Source: Cryobacterium sp.
GTDB taxonomy: Bacteria; Actinomycetota; Actinomycetes; Actinomycetales; Microbacteriaceae
Reading direction: 5' to 3'
Assembly: GCA_019638935.1 (NCBI GenBank)
Contig: JAHBSW010000018.1
Coordinates: 1 to 44,513, forward strand
Length of the DNA stretch: 44,513 bases
Both the position numbers and the translations under genes were made by a program. Each line of letters starts with the position of its first letter. Position 1 is the first letter of the stretch. Shown here piece by piece: positions 7,281 to 17,477 of this stretch. The notes beneath the pieces were generated by a model. The model was not told the DNA's origin, searched no databases, and saw only the letters and a program-made list of their open reading frames with translations.

Positions 7281-9251
7281 TCAGGCTTCGGTCGGCGTAC
7301 GCCCGACACTGTGCGCGAGCTCCACGGCGTCGAAGATGGCGGCGTCGATGTTGCGCGGGTAGACCCTGTCTCCGATCTCCACCACGCGTACCGATGGCGG
7401 CGCGGTGAAGGGCTCGGCGACGGGTTCACGCGGGGTGGAGGACACGACAACGTCCACGTCCCCGAGTTCGGTGATCTCTCCGGTGAGGGTGTCGCGCAAG
7501 GTCAGCGCGCGACCGCGGCGTGCCGTCGCGACCGTGGACTCGTAGCGGTGCAGTGTGCCGTGGGAGAGCCGCTCCAGCAGCAGGGGCCGATCGTAGCCGG
7601 CACGCACATGCGGGAACAGATTCTCGAAGACGGTCACCACGTGCAGCTCCACGCCCGCCGCAGCGAGAGCGAGCGCCGCCGCGGCGCCGTAGTTCGATCC
7701 GTCGTCGTCGATGACGACGGCGCGCGGCCCTGTGGGGTTCAGTACCGCCTCCGCCACCGACACGGTTCTGCCCAAAACGCCCGGGGCTGTAGCCGCGAAG
7801 GAGAGCGAGGTCACCGCGGGTGCGCGTGAGCCGGTGGCGAGCACCACACCCTCCGGGTCCAGCGCCGCCACCGTTGCCGAGTCGCCGTCGACGCCGAGCC
7901 GCACATCCACCTTTAGACGGTTCAGGTCTCGCGTGAGGTCGTCGATGAGCAGTTGGATGCTCTCCCTGCCCGGCACCCGGCGCGCGACGAGCAGCTGACC
8001 GCCGAGCTGTGCCGACCTCTCGAACAGCGTGACGCGGTGGCCGCTCTCCGCCAGTTCGACCGCGGCCCGCATCCCCGCCGGGCCACCGCCGACCACCACC
8101 CAGCGCTGCACGCCGGTCGCCGCGCGCTCACCGCGATCAGCCTCACGGCCCGCAACCGGGTTCACCGTGCACGACATCGGCAGTCCGGTGCTGCCACGAC
8201 CCAGGCACCCCTGGTTGAGGCGGATGCAGTGCCGCACCCGATCGGTTTGGCCGGTGCGCAGCTTCAGCGCCAGGTCGGGGTCGGCGATCTGGGCCCGCGT
8301 CAACGCCACCATGTCGGCGATGCCGGAGGTGATCACTTCCTCGGCATCCTCGACAGAGAGCGCCGAACCGACGCCGAACACCGCGATGTCGGGGTTCTCG
8401 GCCTTCACCGCCGCGGTCTGCTCCCGCAGCCACGCCGTCGGCATCGGTGAGGACGGGAACACGTAGTGCACGTTGTGGTAGCCGCCCGCGGCCAGGTCGA
8501 GGAAGTCGAGGCGTGTCTCCGCGCGCAGCCGTGCGATGACCTCGCGCAGTTCGGCCGGACCGAGCCCGCCGGGGTGAGCCTCGTCGGCGACGATGCGAAT
8601 CCCCACCGTGTAGTCGTCCCCCACCGCCGCGCGCACCGCGCGCAGCACCTCGCGCGGAAACCGGGTGCGGCCCTCCAGATCGCCCCCGTATTCGTCGGTG
8701 CGGGCGTTGTAGAGGGGGGAGAGGAACTCGTGCAGGAGATAGCTGTGCGCCATGTGCACCTCGACCCCGTCGAACCCCGCCTCGCGGGCCAGCTCGGCCG
8801 ATCGCGCCCACGCATCCACGAAGGAGCGGATGTCTGCGGCGGACGCCGCACGCGTCGCGTGCCCGGTCGAGGGCGACAGCAGGCGTGACGCCGAGAAGAC
8901 CGGCCGTGGCCCCTCAGGGCCGTCCGGCCCGGCCTGGGCACCATGGTGATTGAGCTGCACGAGGATTCGCGCACCCTCACCGTGAACCGCTTCCGTCAAC
9001 GCGCGCCCGTGCTCGACCGACTCGGTGCGGTAGGCATCCTGGAACCAGCGCACCGAACTGGTCGGGTGCACGAGGTGGTTGCCCGCGACGAACAGCCCGC
9101 ACCCGCCGCGCGCCCGGCGCACGAAATAGTCGATCTCGCGCTGCGACTCCGTCCGGTCCGAGTACCCCTTCGAGTGCGCGGTCTGCATGATGCGATTGGG
9201 GACGGTCACGGTGCCGAACGCGAGCGGACTGAACAGTGCGGGGCCGACCAT
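7281..9251 (-). CDS. Old-yellow-enzyme/2,4-dienoyl-CoA reductase-type flavoprotein
   Basis: A 656-residue fusion enzyme. Residues 1-335 form the FMN-binding TIM barrel (ALFSPLAFGTVTVPNRIMQT at the start; HSYLLHEFLSPLYNARTDEY and GRTRFPREVL in the middle). Residues 385-656 form a dinucleotide-binding reductase module with VVVGGGPAGMRAAVELAES near 387. Family members (FadH, trimethylamine dehydrogenase, NADH:flavin oxidoreductases) carry a 4Fe-4S cluster between the two parts. The spacing is preserved here (Cys342, position 345, Cys349, Cys361), but residue 345 is Leu, so one cysteine ligand is missing. The substrate is unknown; reduction of an enone or oxidative N-demethylation are family possibilities. 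The ATG at 9251 is the natural start. It appears monocistronic and diverges from the giant surface-protein gene. Confidence 0.87.
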   Translation of the reverse strand: MVGPALFSPLAFGTVTVPNRIMQTAHSKGYSDRTESQREIDYFVRRARGGCGLFVAGNHLVHPTSSVRWFQDAYRTESVEHGRALTEAVHGEGARILVQLNHHGAQAGPDGPEGPRPVFSASRLLSPSTGHATRAASAADIRSFVDAWARSAELAREAGFDGVEVHMAHSYLLHEFLSPLYNARTDEYGGDLEGRTRFPREVLRAVRAAVGDDYTVGIRIVADEAHPGGLGPAELREVIARLRAETRLDFLDLAAGGYHNVHYVFPSSPMPTAWLREQTAAVKAENPDIAVFGVGSALSVEDAEEVITSGIADMVALTRAQIADPDLALKLRTGQTDRVRHCIRLNQGCLGRGSTGLPMSCTVNPVAGREADRGERAATGVQRWVVVGGGPAGMRAAVELAESGHRVTLFERSAQLGGQLLVARRVPGRESIQLLIDDLTRDLNRLKVDVRLGVDGDSATVAALDPEGVVLATGSRAPAVTSLSFAATAPGVLGRTVSVAEAVLNPTGPRAVVIDDDGSNYGAAAALALAAAGVELHVVTVFENLFPHVRAGYDRPLLLERLSHGTLHRYESTVATARRGRALTLRDTLTGEITELGDVDVVVSSTPREPVAEPFTAPPSVRVVEIGDRVYPRNIDAAIFDAVELAHSVGRTPTEA

Positions 9252-9467
9252 GGACGCAGTCTAGGGGAGCGCAGAAGCGTCAGCGCCGAGACCGCCGACG
9301 GCGAGGTCGCTGCGAAAGTACCTGCACGCCGCTCATCGCGCGCCTCGAAAGGGGGGTGTATCGGCCGCGGTCAGTTGAGGCCATTGGCCGCTCCTGTCCA
9401 CGCACTCGTCGCTATCGTGAGCCTGTCTGCTCCTAGTGAGCGATAGGAAACCTCGCGAAGGAGCGCC

Positions 9468-12400
9468 GTGGCGGAGAGCCAGAACACCCCAACGAACCCG
9501 TCCGCGACCGCATCGACCCGGGCAGCTCTGGGCCGCACGGTCGCCGAGGCCGGCCGACGATTCGTGCACGGATGGCTGCCCGTCACCCTGCTGCTCACGG
9601 TGTTCTCATTCCTTGCCGGCCTGGTCGCCACGGCGGCGCTCGCCGCCGTGCAGCCGGTCGCTCTCGCCCAGGTGCCGATCCTGTTCAATCCGGACGGTTC
9701 CGGAATCAGCACCTGGGGGATGGTGCTGCTCGCGATTCAGATCGGGCTGCCCGCATTCCTCATCATCGCCTGGATCGCCGCCATCGCCTTCGGAACCTCT
9801 CTGCGGCTCTTCGATTCGGTGCGCGACGGTGGCCGCCCACTGTTCGGGCGCACCCTGCTTCAGGCGGTGCGCCGCTCTCCCGCCCTGCTGATCGCACTCG
9901 CGCTCCACCTCGTCATGATCGTGCTGTCGCTCGTGCTGACACCGTTCTTCATGGTTGTGGGGCTCATCGGTCTCATCGTTACCGGGGTTCAGCGTGCGCG
10001 GGGCCGCACCGCGCGGGTTCCGGTCGGCTACTTCGTGGCGGCGCTCATACCCCTGGGCGCTCTCGCTGTCGTCATCGTACGATTCGCCCTCGCAGCCACG
10101 CTGACCGTGCTCGAGGGTGGCGGACCACTGCGCGCGCTCCGCCGCAGCTGGGCGGCTACCGGCCGTTCGATGCTGCCCGCGGCTCTTGCGATCATCCTCA
10201 GCTTCGTCGCCTACTTCGCGCTGCAGTTCGGCATCAGCCTGCTGCTGGGCGAGCTCGCCGACGACCCCCTGATCATGGTGGGCGTCGTCATCGTGCAGTC
10301 GTTCACGTTCGGCTATCCGCTCGCCGTGCTCGCGGTTCTCGGCCGGGAGCTTCGCGACGACGACGTGGCGATCGAGCCGTTGCCTCACGCCTGGCGCCGC
10401 GGGCTTGTGGCGGCCACGGCGACCGCACTGTCGCTCGTCATGTTCGTCACCTCGGGTGCCGTGACGCCCGCGTATGCGGGTGAGGATGCCGCGTCCGGGG
10501 TCGAGTGGAGCGAGCCGCCCGCCGACACTGGTACCGAGACCTCGCCCACGGATGGCCCGCTCGGTCTCGTCAACGCACTGAGCGGCGAGGGCGGCGCCGA
10601 GGGTGAGGACACCGAGGGTGGCACCGAGGAGGGCGGCTCCGGCGAGGGCTCCGAGGAGCCCGGTGGTTCGGGCGAGCAGGGACCGTCGCGAGTGGCGGTC
10701 GATGATCCTCGCTTCGAGGCGACGCTGATCGTTCGCGAGGGCTCGTCGACGGTCCACGGCGACCCGGTCACGCTGTGGGTGACGGCCACGAGCACCGACG
10801 CGACTCCCGTTGTCTCCAACTTCTCCGTCACCTACTTCCTACTGGGTGCCGACGAGCAGTGGCGGGAGCTCGGCACCAACCAGTACTCGGGCTGGTACGG
10901 GGCTTCCTCGTTCGAGATCGACCTGCTGGAGCATCCGCTGCCCCCTGGCTCGTACCGTTTCGGTGCCCAGGTGCTCGGTGAACTCCCGTCCGAGGGCGTT
11001 CCGCCGTCGAATCTTGGGCCGTGGCTCGAGGTAGCCCACACGGTCGCGGCGGGCGTCTCCTCGACGGTGACGACCCTGGTCGCTCCGCAGCAGGTTCGAG
11101 TGGATGCGCCGATTCCTGTGGAGGTGTCGGTCACGTCCGGAGGCGAGCCGGTGACGAAGGGGTGGGTGCGGGTGCGGTTGAACAACCTCGTCAGTGTGCC
11201 GGACCTGTGGCTTCCGCTCGGAACGGACGGTGTCGCCAGCGGTGACTTCATGGTGCCCGCCGTGGGGTCTGCCCAGCTCGAGGCGAGCTACTTCGGAGCA
11301 CCCCCGCTGCTGAGCTCCACCTCGCCCGCGGTCACGGTCGACATCGCCAAGATTCCGGTGGCGGTCGGGTTGACGCAGTCAGCGACGACCACGAGCTTCG
11401 GCGACCCGGTGACGTTCGATGTCACGCTCGTCGCGGGGGATGGCGGCAGCCTCGGTTCGGGGGTGCCGGTGCAGCTGCGTCTCGACGACCCCGATTCCGG
11501 CGCGGTGCTCGAAACGGCGTGGCCCGACATCAACGGTCTGGTCAGCATCACCACGACCGCTCTGCCCGCGGGGTCCTCGCTGATCTACGCCGTCTACAAC
11601 CCGAGCGGTGGCGACTCGCCGCGGTACGCGCGCTCCGTCTCGGCCCCGGTTGCTCACGGCACCGGTGTCGTTCCCGTCACCTTCACGATCGAGTCGGCCG
11701 AGGGCGACTCGCTGTATCGGGGCGAGAGGACCGACCTGCTCATCGACGCGGTGGTGCCCGCGGGGTCGCCCGGGTTGACGGACGGCGTCATCACGGTGAT
11801 CATCGGCACCGAGGAGTACATCCTCGACGACTACCTGCTCCCCCTGGGATTCCAGGCCACCATGACCGGTGACAGCGTCGACGTCACAGTGTCGCTGCAG
11901 GGCTCCTCCTCGCACGCCGCGGCGACGGATGCGCAGCTCACCCTCACCCGGCGCGCGTCCGCGACCACCGTGTCGATCATGCCGCCGCAGGCCGCCCTCC
12001 CGGGAACCGCGCATACCGTTGCGTTCGGAGTGGCGGGAGAGAACCCTTACCTCAACCCCACGACGGGAGCGTTCGAGTACCGCGTCGACGGCGGCGCGTG
12101 GAGCACGGTCGCGGCGCAAGGTGCGGGAGCCAGCATCCAGCTCGTGCTCGACCTCGGCCGCCACACCATCGACGCGCGCTACCTCACCGACGACGCGACC
12201 GAGTTCGAGTCGTCGCCGATCGCGTCGCGGGAGCTGGAGGTGGGACTCGTACCCACCACCGTGAGCGGCACCGCTCCCGGCGTTCGCGTGGGCGAGTCGA
12301 TCGACGTCGCCGTCGAGGTGTCGGCGGCGGCCTGGCTCGGCGCCCCCACGACGGGCAGCATCAGCCTCGAGGATGCCGCCGGCACCGTGCTCGGCACAGC

Positions 12401-15400
12401 AGCACTGAACGGCACCTCCGTGGCGTTGGTGAGCATCCCGGCGCGGTCCGCCGGCGCGCACGAGCTCACGGCCAGGTTCAGCGGAAACGACCAGTATGCG
12501 GCGTCGTCGTCGCCCGTTACGGTCGCCGTGGGCCTCTGGCCGACGACCCTCACCCTCGTCGGGCCGGGCGAGACCACCGCCTACGCGCCCACGACCTACA
12601 CCGCAACCGTGGGAGCGGATGCCGCGGCTCCGGTCCCGCTCGCCGGCGGCCTCGTCACCTTCACCACGAACGGCGGCCTTGAACTGGGCACCGCAACGCT
12701 CGACGCGAACGGGGTCGCGACGCACGAGGCCCTGCTGCCGTTCTCGAGCTCAGTCCAGCAGGTCTTCGCCACCTACACGGATCCCGCGGGGGTCTTCGCC
12801 TCCTCGAGCGACATGAAGCTCACCCTCGCGCTGAAGGCATCCACCAGCCTCACCCTCGAGTACCTGCCGACGAATCCCGCGCCGGGGCAGGAGGTGCAGA
12901 TTCGTGTCACCGTCTCCGTCGACAGCCCCAGCCGGGCGCCGCTCGGCAACGGGTACCTGATCTTCTCGGGCGACTTCTTCCCCACCGGATTCAACCTGCA
13001 GCCGGGCGCGGACGGCGTGGCCACCTACACGGTCGCCGCCCCGCCCCCCGGTGGTCCCAACCCGTACACCGCGGTGCAGTTCACCGGGTCGGATCACGTC
13101 AGCGCGTCGTACGCGAGCGGGTACCTGACCTCGCGCAAGGCGAACGTCAGCGTCGTGGTCACCCCTCCGGCGGGTGAGGTGAATGCGGGCGTCAACCCCG
13201 TCGTGCGGGTCTCGGTCATCTCCGAGGCGGGGGCCACCGCACCCAACCACGGCACCGTCACCCTGAGGTCGGGTTCGACGGTTCTCGGAACCCAGACCCT
13301 CAGCGCCTCGACGGCGATGCCCCTCGACTTCACCGTGGACGCCACCGCACTCGGCCTCGGAACCCACAGCCTCGTCGCCGAGTACACGGGCGGCCCGCAC
13401 TTCGAAGCCGGTGCATCGGATGCCGCCCAGCTCGTGCTCGTCGGCTACGAGACCGGCGTGCTGCTCACCGCGACGCCGCAGCACAGCTCCACACTCGGCG
13501 ACACCGTCATCGTGACGGCAAGCGTCGACGCGCTCGGCTACGAGCACGTGCCCGTCGGGCAGGTGCGGTTCGAGGTCGACGGCGTTGTCGTCGGGACGGA
13601 GCCCCTCGTGCCCGTCGGCGGCACCGGGCCCGGAAGCGACCGGGCCGCGGCAACTCTCACCGTGCCGCCGCTCGCCATCGGGGAGCACAGCATCCGTGCC
13701 GTGTACGTGCCGAGCAGCACCGCCTTCGCGGGCTCGACCTCCGCGCCGCTGACGCACACCGTCGAGGGCAAGGAGGCCTCGGTATGGCCGCAGGTTCCTC
13801 AGCTCATCACCGGCAGGCAGGCCGCGATCGGCGTGACCGTGTCCAGCCTGAGCGGCACGGGGTATCCTCTCGGAACCGTGGAACTGTGGCTCGACGGCAC
13901 CCCCACCGGCATCACCGCGACACTGCTGCCGGACTCGCCCAACACCACCACGTCCACCCTCACCGTGCCGGGAACCGCACTCCAGGTCGGCGATCGGCAA
14001 CTGAGCGTTCGCTACACACCCGACGACGGAGTCCACTCGCCCGCCCAGTTCGGCGGACTCACCACCGTCTACCCCAACACGCCCGCCATCGCCGTCAACA
14101 GCACCTCGCCCGCCGAAGTGCTGTGGGGCACCGAGGTCTTCGTCACCGTCACGGTCGGTCGCGACGCCACCGACACCCTCGCCCAGGTTCCCTTGCCCAC
14201 CGGTGCCCCCACCGTCGCGCTGCTCGGGGGACCCGAATGCACCAACATATCCGGGCCTCTCTACAGCTGCACGGCTGACCGCGTTGGACCCATGACACTG
14301 AGTGTCAGCTACCCGGGCGACACACGGTACACCGCCGCCAGTCGCGACGAGGTCATCGCCCAGGCCATCGTCCGCACGCCACTGCTCACCGTCACCCTGT
14401 CGACGAGTGCACCCGAAACCGGCGCACTGGTGACCCTCGACTGGAGCCTCGTCGGCCCCGGCGTGCGCCCCCAGATCTCCGGGCTGCCCGCAGGGGCGCA
14501 GTGCACCGGTGACGCCGTCGGATCCTGCGAGTTCCGCTACACCCTCGCCGACGCGTCCAGCGCCCAGCCCATCACGGTCGAGTACGCCCGAACCGCGCTC
14601 TGGGCCGAGGCCCGGTGGAGTCAGCAGGTCAACCCCATCGCCTGCTACCCCGTGGCGCGCAACGTCAGCCCCACGGGCGCAGGAGCCGTCGCCATCGAGA
14701 CCGCAGCCAACTGCGTCGACGGCGGTTACCGCGCAGGAACCCCGATCGTGGTTCGCGTCACCGCCGCCGACACGGGCAGCCCCGCGCAGCGCTGGCGACT
14801 CATCGACATCGGTGGCCGCCTCGTCGCCGACCCGGCACCCGCACTCCACTTCTTCGAGGTCGGCCCCGCCGCGAACCAGACCCAGTCGGTGTCGGCGATC
14901 TTCGAGCTGCGCGCCGAGTGCGTCACCGTCACCAACGTCATGAGCAACATGCGGCACAACTATGGCGGTCAGATGTTCGTCGGGGGGATGCCGAACTGCC
15001 CCGGCGACGACGCCTGGTCGGTCACCAGCGCCCCTAACGCGCACGGAGGCCGCGATGTGAGCTGGACCGGGAGATTCCTCGTCGGCACGGCCGTCTCCTC
15101 AGACCGGCCGACCGCCATCAGCGGTTACGAGTACTACGGCGTCACCGTCGACGGCGGTGCCTACCAGCCGAAGGGCGCGGTCACGCGCACCCTCGACCGC
15201 GACCTGCGCGTGGTCTCCCTCTTCGGCCCCGTCTGCTACCCGATCGACGTCGAGTTTCGCGGACCGGGAACCGCATACGTCACAGGCCCGACGCAAGCAT
15301 CCCGCTGCCCCGACCCCGCCCGCGCTGATCAGTTCGCGGTGGGCGGCACCGTCCTCGTGCTCATGACGCCGGACCCGAGCGTTCCGCTCGCGTACCCGAG

Positions 15401-17477
15401 CAGCGTCGAAGGGCTGCACCGAGCAGCGGTCAGCCTCGTCGGCGAGAACATCGGTCGCCTGGGCAGCGGCACCACGGAGCGCAGCTTCGTCGTCGAGAGC
15501 GCCGGGCGCATCACGGTCGAGTTCGCCACCTGCGCGGTGCTCACCGTCGTGCCGCAGTTCAAGGGCTACGCCTCGGGCACCGTGACCACCTCGGCGAAGT
15601 CGAACTGCCCTGTCGGCCCGACCTCGACCCCGGCGAGCACGTGGCATCTCACCCCGGGCACCTCGGTGAACCTCAGCGCCGTGCCGGAGCAGGTCGCGGG
15701 CTTCGGCGCGCGGTTCGCCAAGTGGAACATCCCGGGCATCGGCGACAACGCCACACTCGCCTTCCGCAACACCTTCGAGCACCTGTCGCTGCAGATCAAT
15801 GAGGACACCGTTCTTCGCCCCTCCTTCGTGCAGGACTTCGCCTGCTCGGAGTTCCGCTCGCAGGTTCACAACTCCGAGATCGAGCTGCGCCTGGAGTTCA
15901 GCGCGGATGCACTCGGCTTCTGCGACGAAGGCATCCTGGGCGTGGGCGAGTGGAGTCAGAACCCGCAGTGGGGCAAGGTCACCTCGGGAACCGTGACGGG
16001 GCACGTGCGTGCGGTCAGCGGCGACCCGCTGCTCGGATGGCGACTGAAGCATCCCGATCTCGGCACCTACGGGGTGCCCGGCTCGGAGGTCACCATGTCG
16101 CTGCGCGACCGCGCGGGCTACGCCGGCGCGCTGCGCCTCGACGCCTTCGCCTGTCAGCGGGTGCTGCCGTTCGTCACGATCGTCGACGTGGCGGGCAACC
16201 CGCACACGGCACTGCAGCAGACCGGGGACTACATTCAGATCTCTCCGGCCCCCAACTGCCCCTACGACTCCACGGCCTGGATCGTCGGCACCGATCTCAC
16301 CTTCACTGCGGGGGCGGATGCGCGCGGCTACGCCTTCGCGAACTGGGAGGGCGTGGCGGGCGGCGGAACCGAGAAGGTCGGCGAGAGCTACCGCGTCAAC
16401 GCCGCTGCACCCGAGGCCGCCGTCATGGCCGTCTACGACCTCATCTGCGACACGCTCACCATCACCGGCAAACCGCACCGGGTGACCCGCCTGCCCGAGG
16501 CGAACTGCAACGGAGCGGCCGCGCCGACCAGCAAGGACGACGTCTGGACGGGCTCCTACATCGGCGGAACGAGCGTGGCCCTGTTCGGCGAGGTTCCCGG
16601 CGGCAACGTCTGGCAGGGCTGGGCTGGCGATGTCGAGAAGACGGGCAAGGTCGACGTCGCCGTCGTCGTCATGGATGGGGACAAGACGGTGGCCCACCGC
16701 TACCGGGAGAAGTCGTGGGACGAGAAGGCCGCCGACTTCTTCAGCGAGGCCGGCAACCAGCTCGCGATCGCCGCGAAGAAGGTGGTCGGGGTGGCCGGGT
16801 TCGCCGCCAATCAGGCGTTCTCCTACGTGCCCCCGTTCAATGCGGTGGGCCCGGTGCTCGGAGGACTCTCGAAGGTCGGCGACGTGCTCGAGGAGCTCGG
16901 AGTTTCGGAGTCGGTCACCAAGTACTTCTCGTACCCCGGAGACACGTTCAAGTGGGTCACCGATCAGTACCTCTGCGTTGCCGCATGGGGTCTCTCGGGG
17001 GGCTCGGCAAGCGTCTATCTCGGCGACTACACCGCCCCGATCGAAGACTGGATGATGGACAACGTCGGTGAGGGCATCGGCGCGGTCGGCGGAGTGGCTC
17101 CAATCGGCGCGATCGGGGGGCCGATGAACCCGATCGGCGATATCGATCCCGATAATCCGGGCGAGGGCCTCGATGACGCCTGGGGCGATATCGGCGACGG
17201 TGCCGGCCTCGCCGAGCTCGGGGGAGCCGACCTGGGCAAGGTGGGAAGCGGCCTCGGCTACCTCGACACGGCGCTCACCGGCTACAAGCTGCTCACCAAC
17301 CCGCAGGGCCTCGGCTGGGACAACAACGCGAGCGACGCCTGGTCGTACGACAACTTCAACGAGCGGATGTCGGGCTGCTCCAGCGCCGCGATGCCCGACT
17401 TCCTTCGCGAGGAGATCTATCCCGATCGCACCGAGGAAGAGTGGGCCGAGATCGAGAAGAAGTACGGGGGGCTGTGA
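9468..17477 (+). CDS. Giant membrane-anchored Ig-like repeat surface protein (2669 aa)
   Basis: The N-terminus (1-335) has about seven hydrophobic segments, e.g. 36-60, 82-108, 135-170, 180-207 and 222-285, with the last at 310-330 ending TPAYAG. It resembles the polytopic membrane domains of uncharacterised actinobacterial proteins. A Gly/Glu-rich linker (372-408) leads to about 13 tandem beta-rich Ig-like repeats of about 100 residues (roughly 416-1720; recurrent pattern T-S-(V/L)-T-x(8)-G-x(6)-V-x-V followed by GxVxxxxxG). Next come seven cysteine-bounded modules of about 100 residues (Cys pairs starting near 1725, 1818, 1923, 2023, 2126, 2229 and 2328), with InlB-like FANWEG/WQGWAG motifs. 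A 250-residue non-repetitive C-terminus ends the protein. GTG at 9468 follows GAAGGAG. The role is unknown; surface adhesion or cell-envelope scaffolding is an inference. The stop overlaps the start of the downstream lipoprotein gene. Confidence 0.8.
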   Translation: MAESQNTPTNPSATASTRAALGRTVAEAGRRFVHGWLPVTLLLTVFSFLAGLVATAALAAVQPVALAQVPILFNPDGSGISTWGMVLLAIQIGLPAFLIIAWIAAIAFGTSLRLFDSVRDGGRPLFGRTLLQAVRRSPALLIALALHLVMIVLSLVLTPFFMVVGLIGLIVTGVQRARGRTARVPVGYFVAALIPLGALAVVIVRFALAATLTVLEGGGPLRALRRSWAATGRSMLPAALAIILSFVAYFALQFGISLLLGELADDPLIMVGVVIVQSFTFGYPLAVLAVLGRELRDDDVAIEPLPHAWRRGLVAATATALSLVMFVTSGAVTPAYAGEDAASGVEWSEPPADTGTETSPTDGPLGLVNALSGEGGAEGEDTEGGTEEGGSGEGSEEPGGSGEQGPSRVAVDDPRFEATLIVREGSSTVHGDPVTLWVTATSTDATPVVSNFSVTYFLLGADEQWRELGTNQYSGWYGASSFEIDLLEHPLPPGSYRFGAQVLGELPSEGVPPSNLGPWLEVAHTVAAGVSSTVTTLVAPQQVRVDAPIPVEVSVTSGGEPVTKGWVRVRLNNLVSVPDLWLPLGTDGVASGDFMVPAVGSAQLEASYFGAPPLLSSTSPAVTVDIAKIPVAVGLTQSATTTSFGDPVTFDVTLVAGDGGSLGSGVPVQLRLDDPDSGAVLETAWPDINGLVSITTTALPAGSSLIYAVYNPSGGDSPRYARSVSAPVAHGTGVVPVTFTIESAEGDSLYRGERTDLLIDAVVPAGSPGLTDGVITVIIGTEEYILDDYLLPLGFQATMTGDSVDVTVSLQGSSSHAAATDAQLTLTRRASATTVSIMPPQAALPGTAHTVAFGVAGENPYLNPTTGAFEYRVDGGAWSTVAAQGAGASIQLVLDLGRHTIDARYLTDDATEFESSPIASRELEVGLVPTTVSGTAPGVRVGESIDVAVEVSAAAWLGAPTTGSISLEDAAGTVLGTAALNGTSVALVSIPARSAGAHELTARFSGNDQYAASSSPVTVAVGLWPTTLTLVGPGETTAYAPTTYTATVGADAAAPVPLAGGLVTFTTNGGLELGTATLDANGVATHEALLPFSSSVQQVFATYTDPAGVFASSSDMKLTLALKASTSLTLEYLPTNPAPGQEVQIRVTVSVDSPSRAPLGNGYLIFSGDFFPTGFNLQPGADGVATYTVAAPPPGGPNPYTAVQFTGSDHVSASYASGYLTSRKANVSVVVTPPAGEVNAGVNPVVRVSVISEAGATAPNHGTVTLRSGSTVLGTQTLSASTAMPLDFTVDATALGLGTHSLVAEYTGGPHFEAGASDAAQLVLVGYETGVLLTATPQHSSTLGDTVIVTASVDALGYEHVPVGQVRFEVDGVVVGTEPLVPVGGTGPGSDRAAATLTVPPLAIGEHSIRAVYVPSSTAFAGSTSAPLTHTVEGKEASVWPQVPQLITGRQAAIGVTVSSLSGTGYPLGTVELWLDGTPTGITATLLPDSPNTTTSTLTVPGTALQVGDRQLSVRYTPDDGVHSPAQFGGLTTVYPNTPAIAVNSTSPAEVLWGTEVFVTVTVGRDATDTLAQVPLPTGAPTVALLGGPECTNISGPLYSCTADRVGPMTLSVSYPGDTRYTAASRDEVIAQAIVRTPLLTVTLSTSAPETGALVTLDWSLVGPGVRPQISGLPAGAQCTGDAVGSCEFRYTLADASSAQPITVEYARTALWAEARWSQQVNPIACYPVARNVSPTGAGAVAIETAANCVDGGYRAGTPIVVRVTAADTGSPAQRWRLIDIGGRLVADPAPALHFFEVGPAANQTQSVSAIFELRAECVTVTNVMSNMRHNYGGQMFVGGMPNCPGDDAWSVTSAPNAHGGRDVSWTGRFLVGTAVSSDRPTAISGYEYYGVTVDGGAYQPKGAVTRTLDRDLRVVSLFGPVCYPIDVEFRGPGTAYVTGPTQASRCPDPARADQFAVGGTVLVLMTPDPSVPLAYPSSVEGLHRAAVSLVGENIGRLGSGTTERSFVVESAGRITVEFATCAVLTVVPQFKGYASGTVTTSAKSNCPVGPTSTPASTWHLTPGTSVNLSAVPEQVAGFGARFAKWNIPGIGDNATLAFRNTFEHLSLQINEDTVLRPSFVQDFACSEFRSQVHNSEIELRLEFSADALGFCDEGILGVGEWSQNPQWGKVTSGTVTGHVRAVSGDPLLGWRLKHPDLGTYGVPGSEVTMSLRDRAGYAGALRLDAFACQRVLPFVTIVDVAGNPHTALQQTGDYIQISPAPNCPYDSTAWIVGTDLTFTAGADARGYAFANWEGVAGGGTEKVGESYRVNAAAPEAAVMAVYDLICDTLTITGKPHRVTRLPEANCNGAAAPTSKDDVWTGSYIGGTSVALFGEVPGGNVWQGWAGDVEKTGKVDVAVVVMDGDKTVAHRYREKSWDEKAADFFSEAGNQLAIAAKKVVGVAGFAANQAFSYVPPFNAVGPVLGGLSKVGDVLEELGVSESVTKYFSYPGDTFKWVTDQYLCVAAWGLSGGSASVYLGDYTAPIEDWMMDNVGEGIGAVGGVAPIGAIGGPMNPIGDIDPDNPGEGLDDAWGDIGDGAGLAELGGADLGKVGSGLGYLDTALTGYKLLTNPQGLGWDNNASDAWSYDNFNERMSGCSSAAMPDFLREEIYPDRTEEEWAEIEKKYGGL

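Noticed and set aside
11000-14400. Tandem DNA repeats or a CRISPR-like array in the Ig-repeat region
   Set aside because: The repetition is at the protein-fold level. The DNA copies are strongly diverged and no regular repeat-spacer pattern exists.
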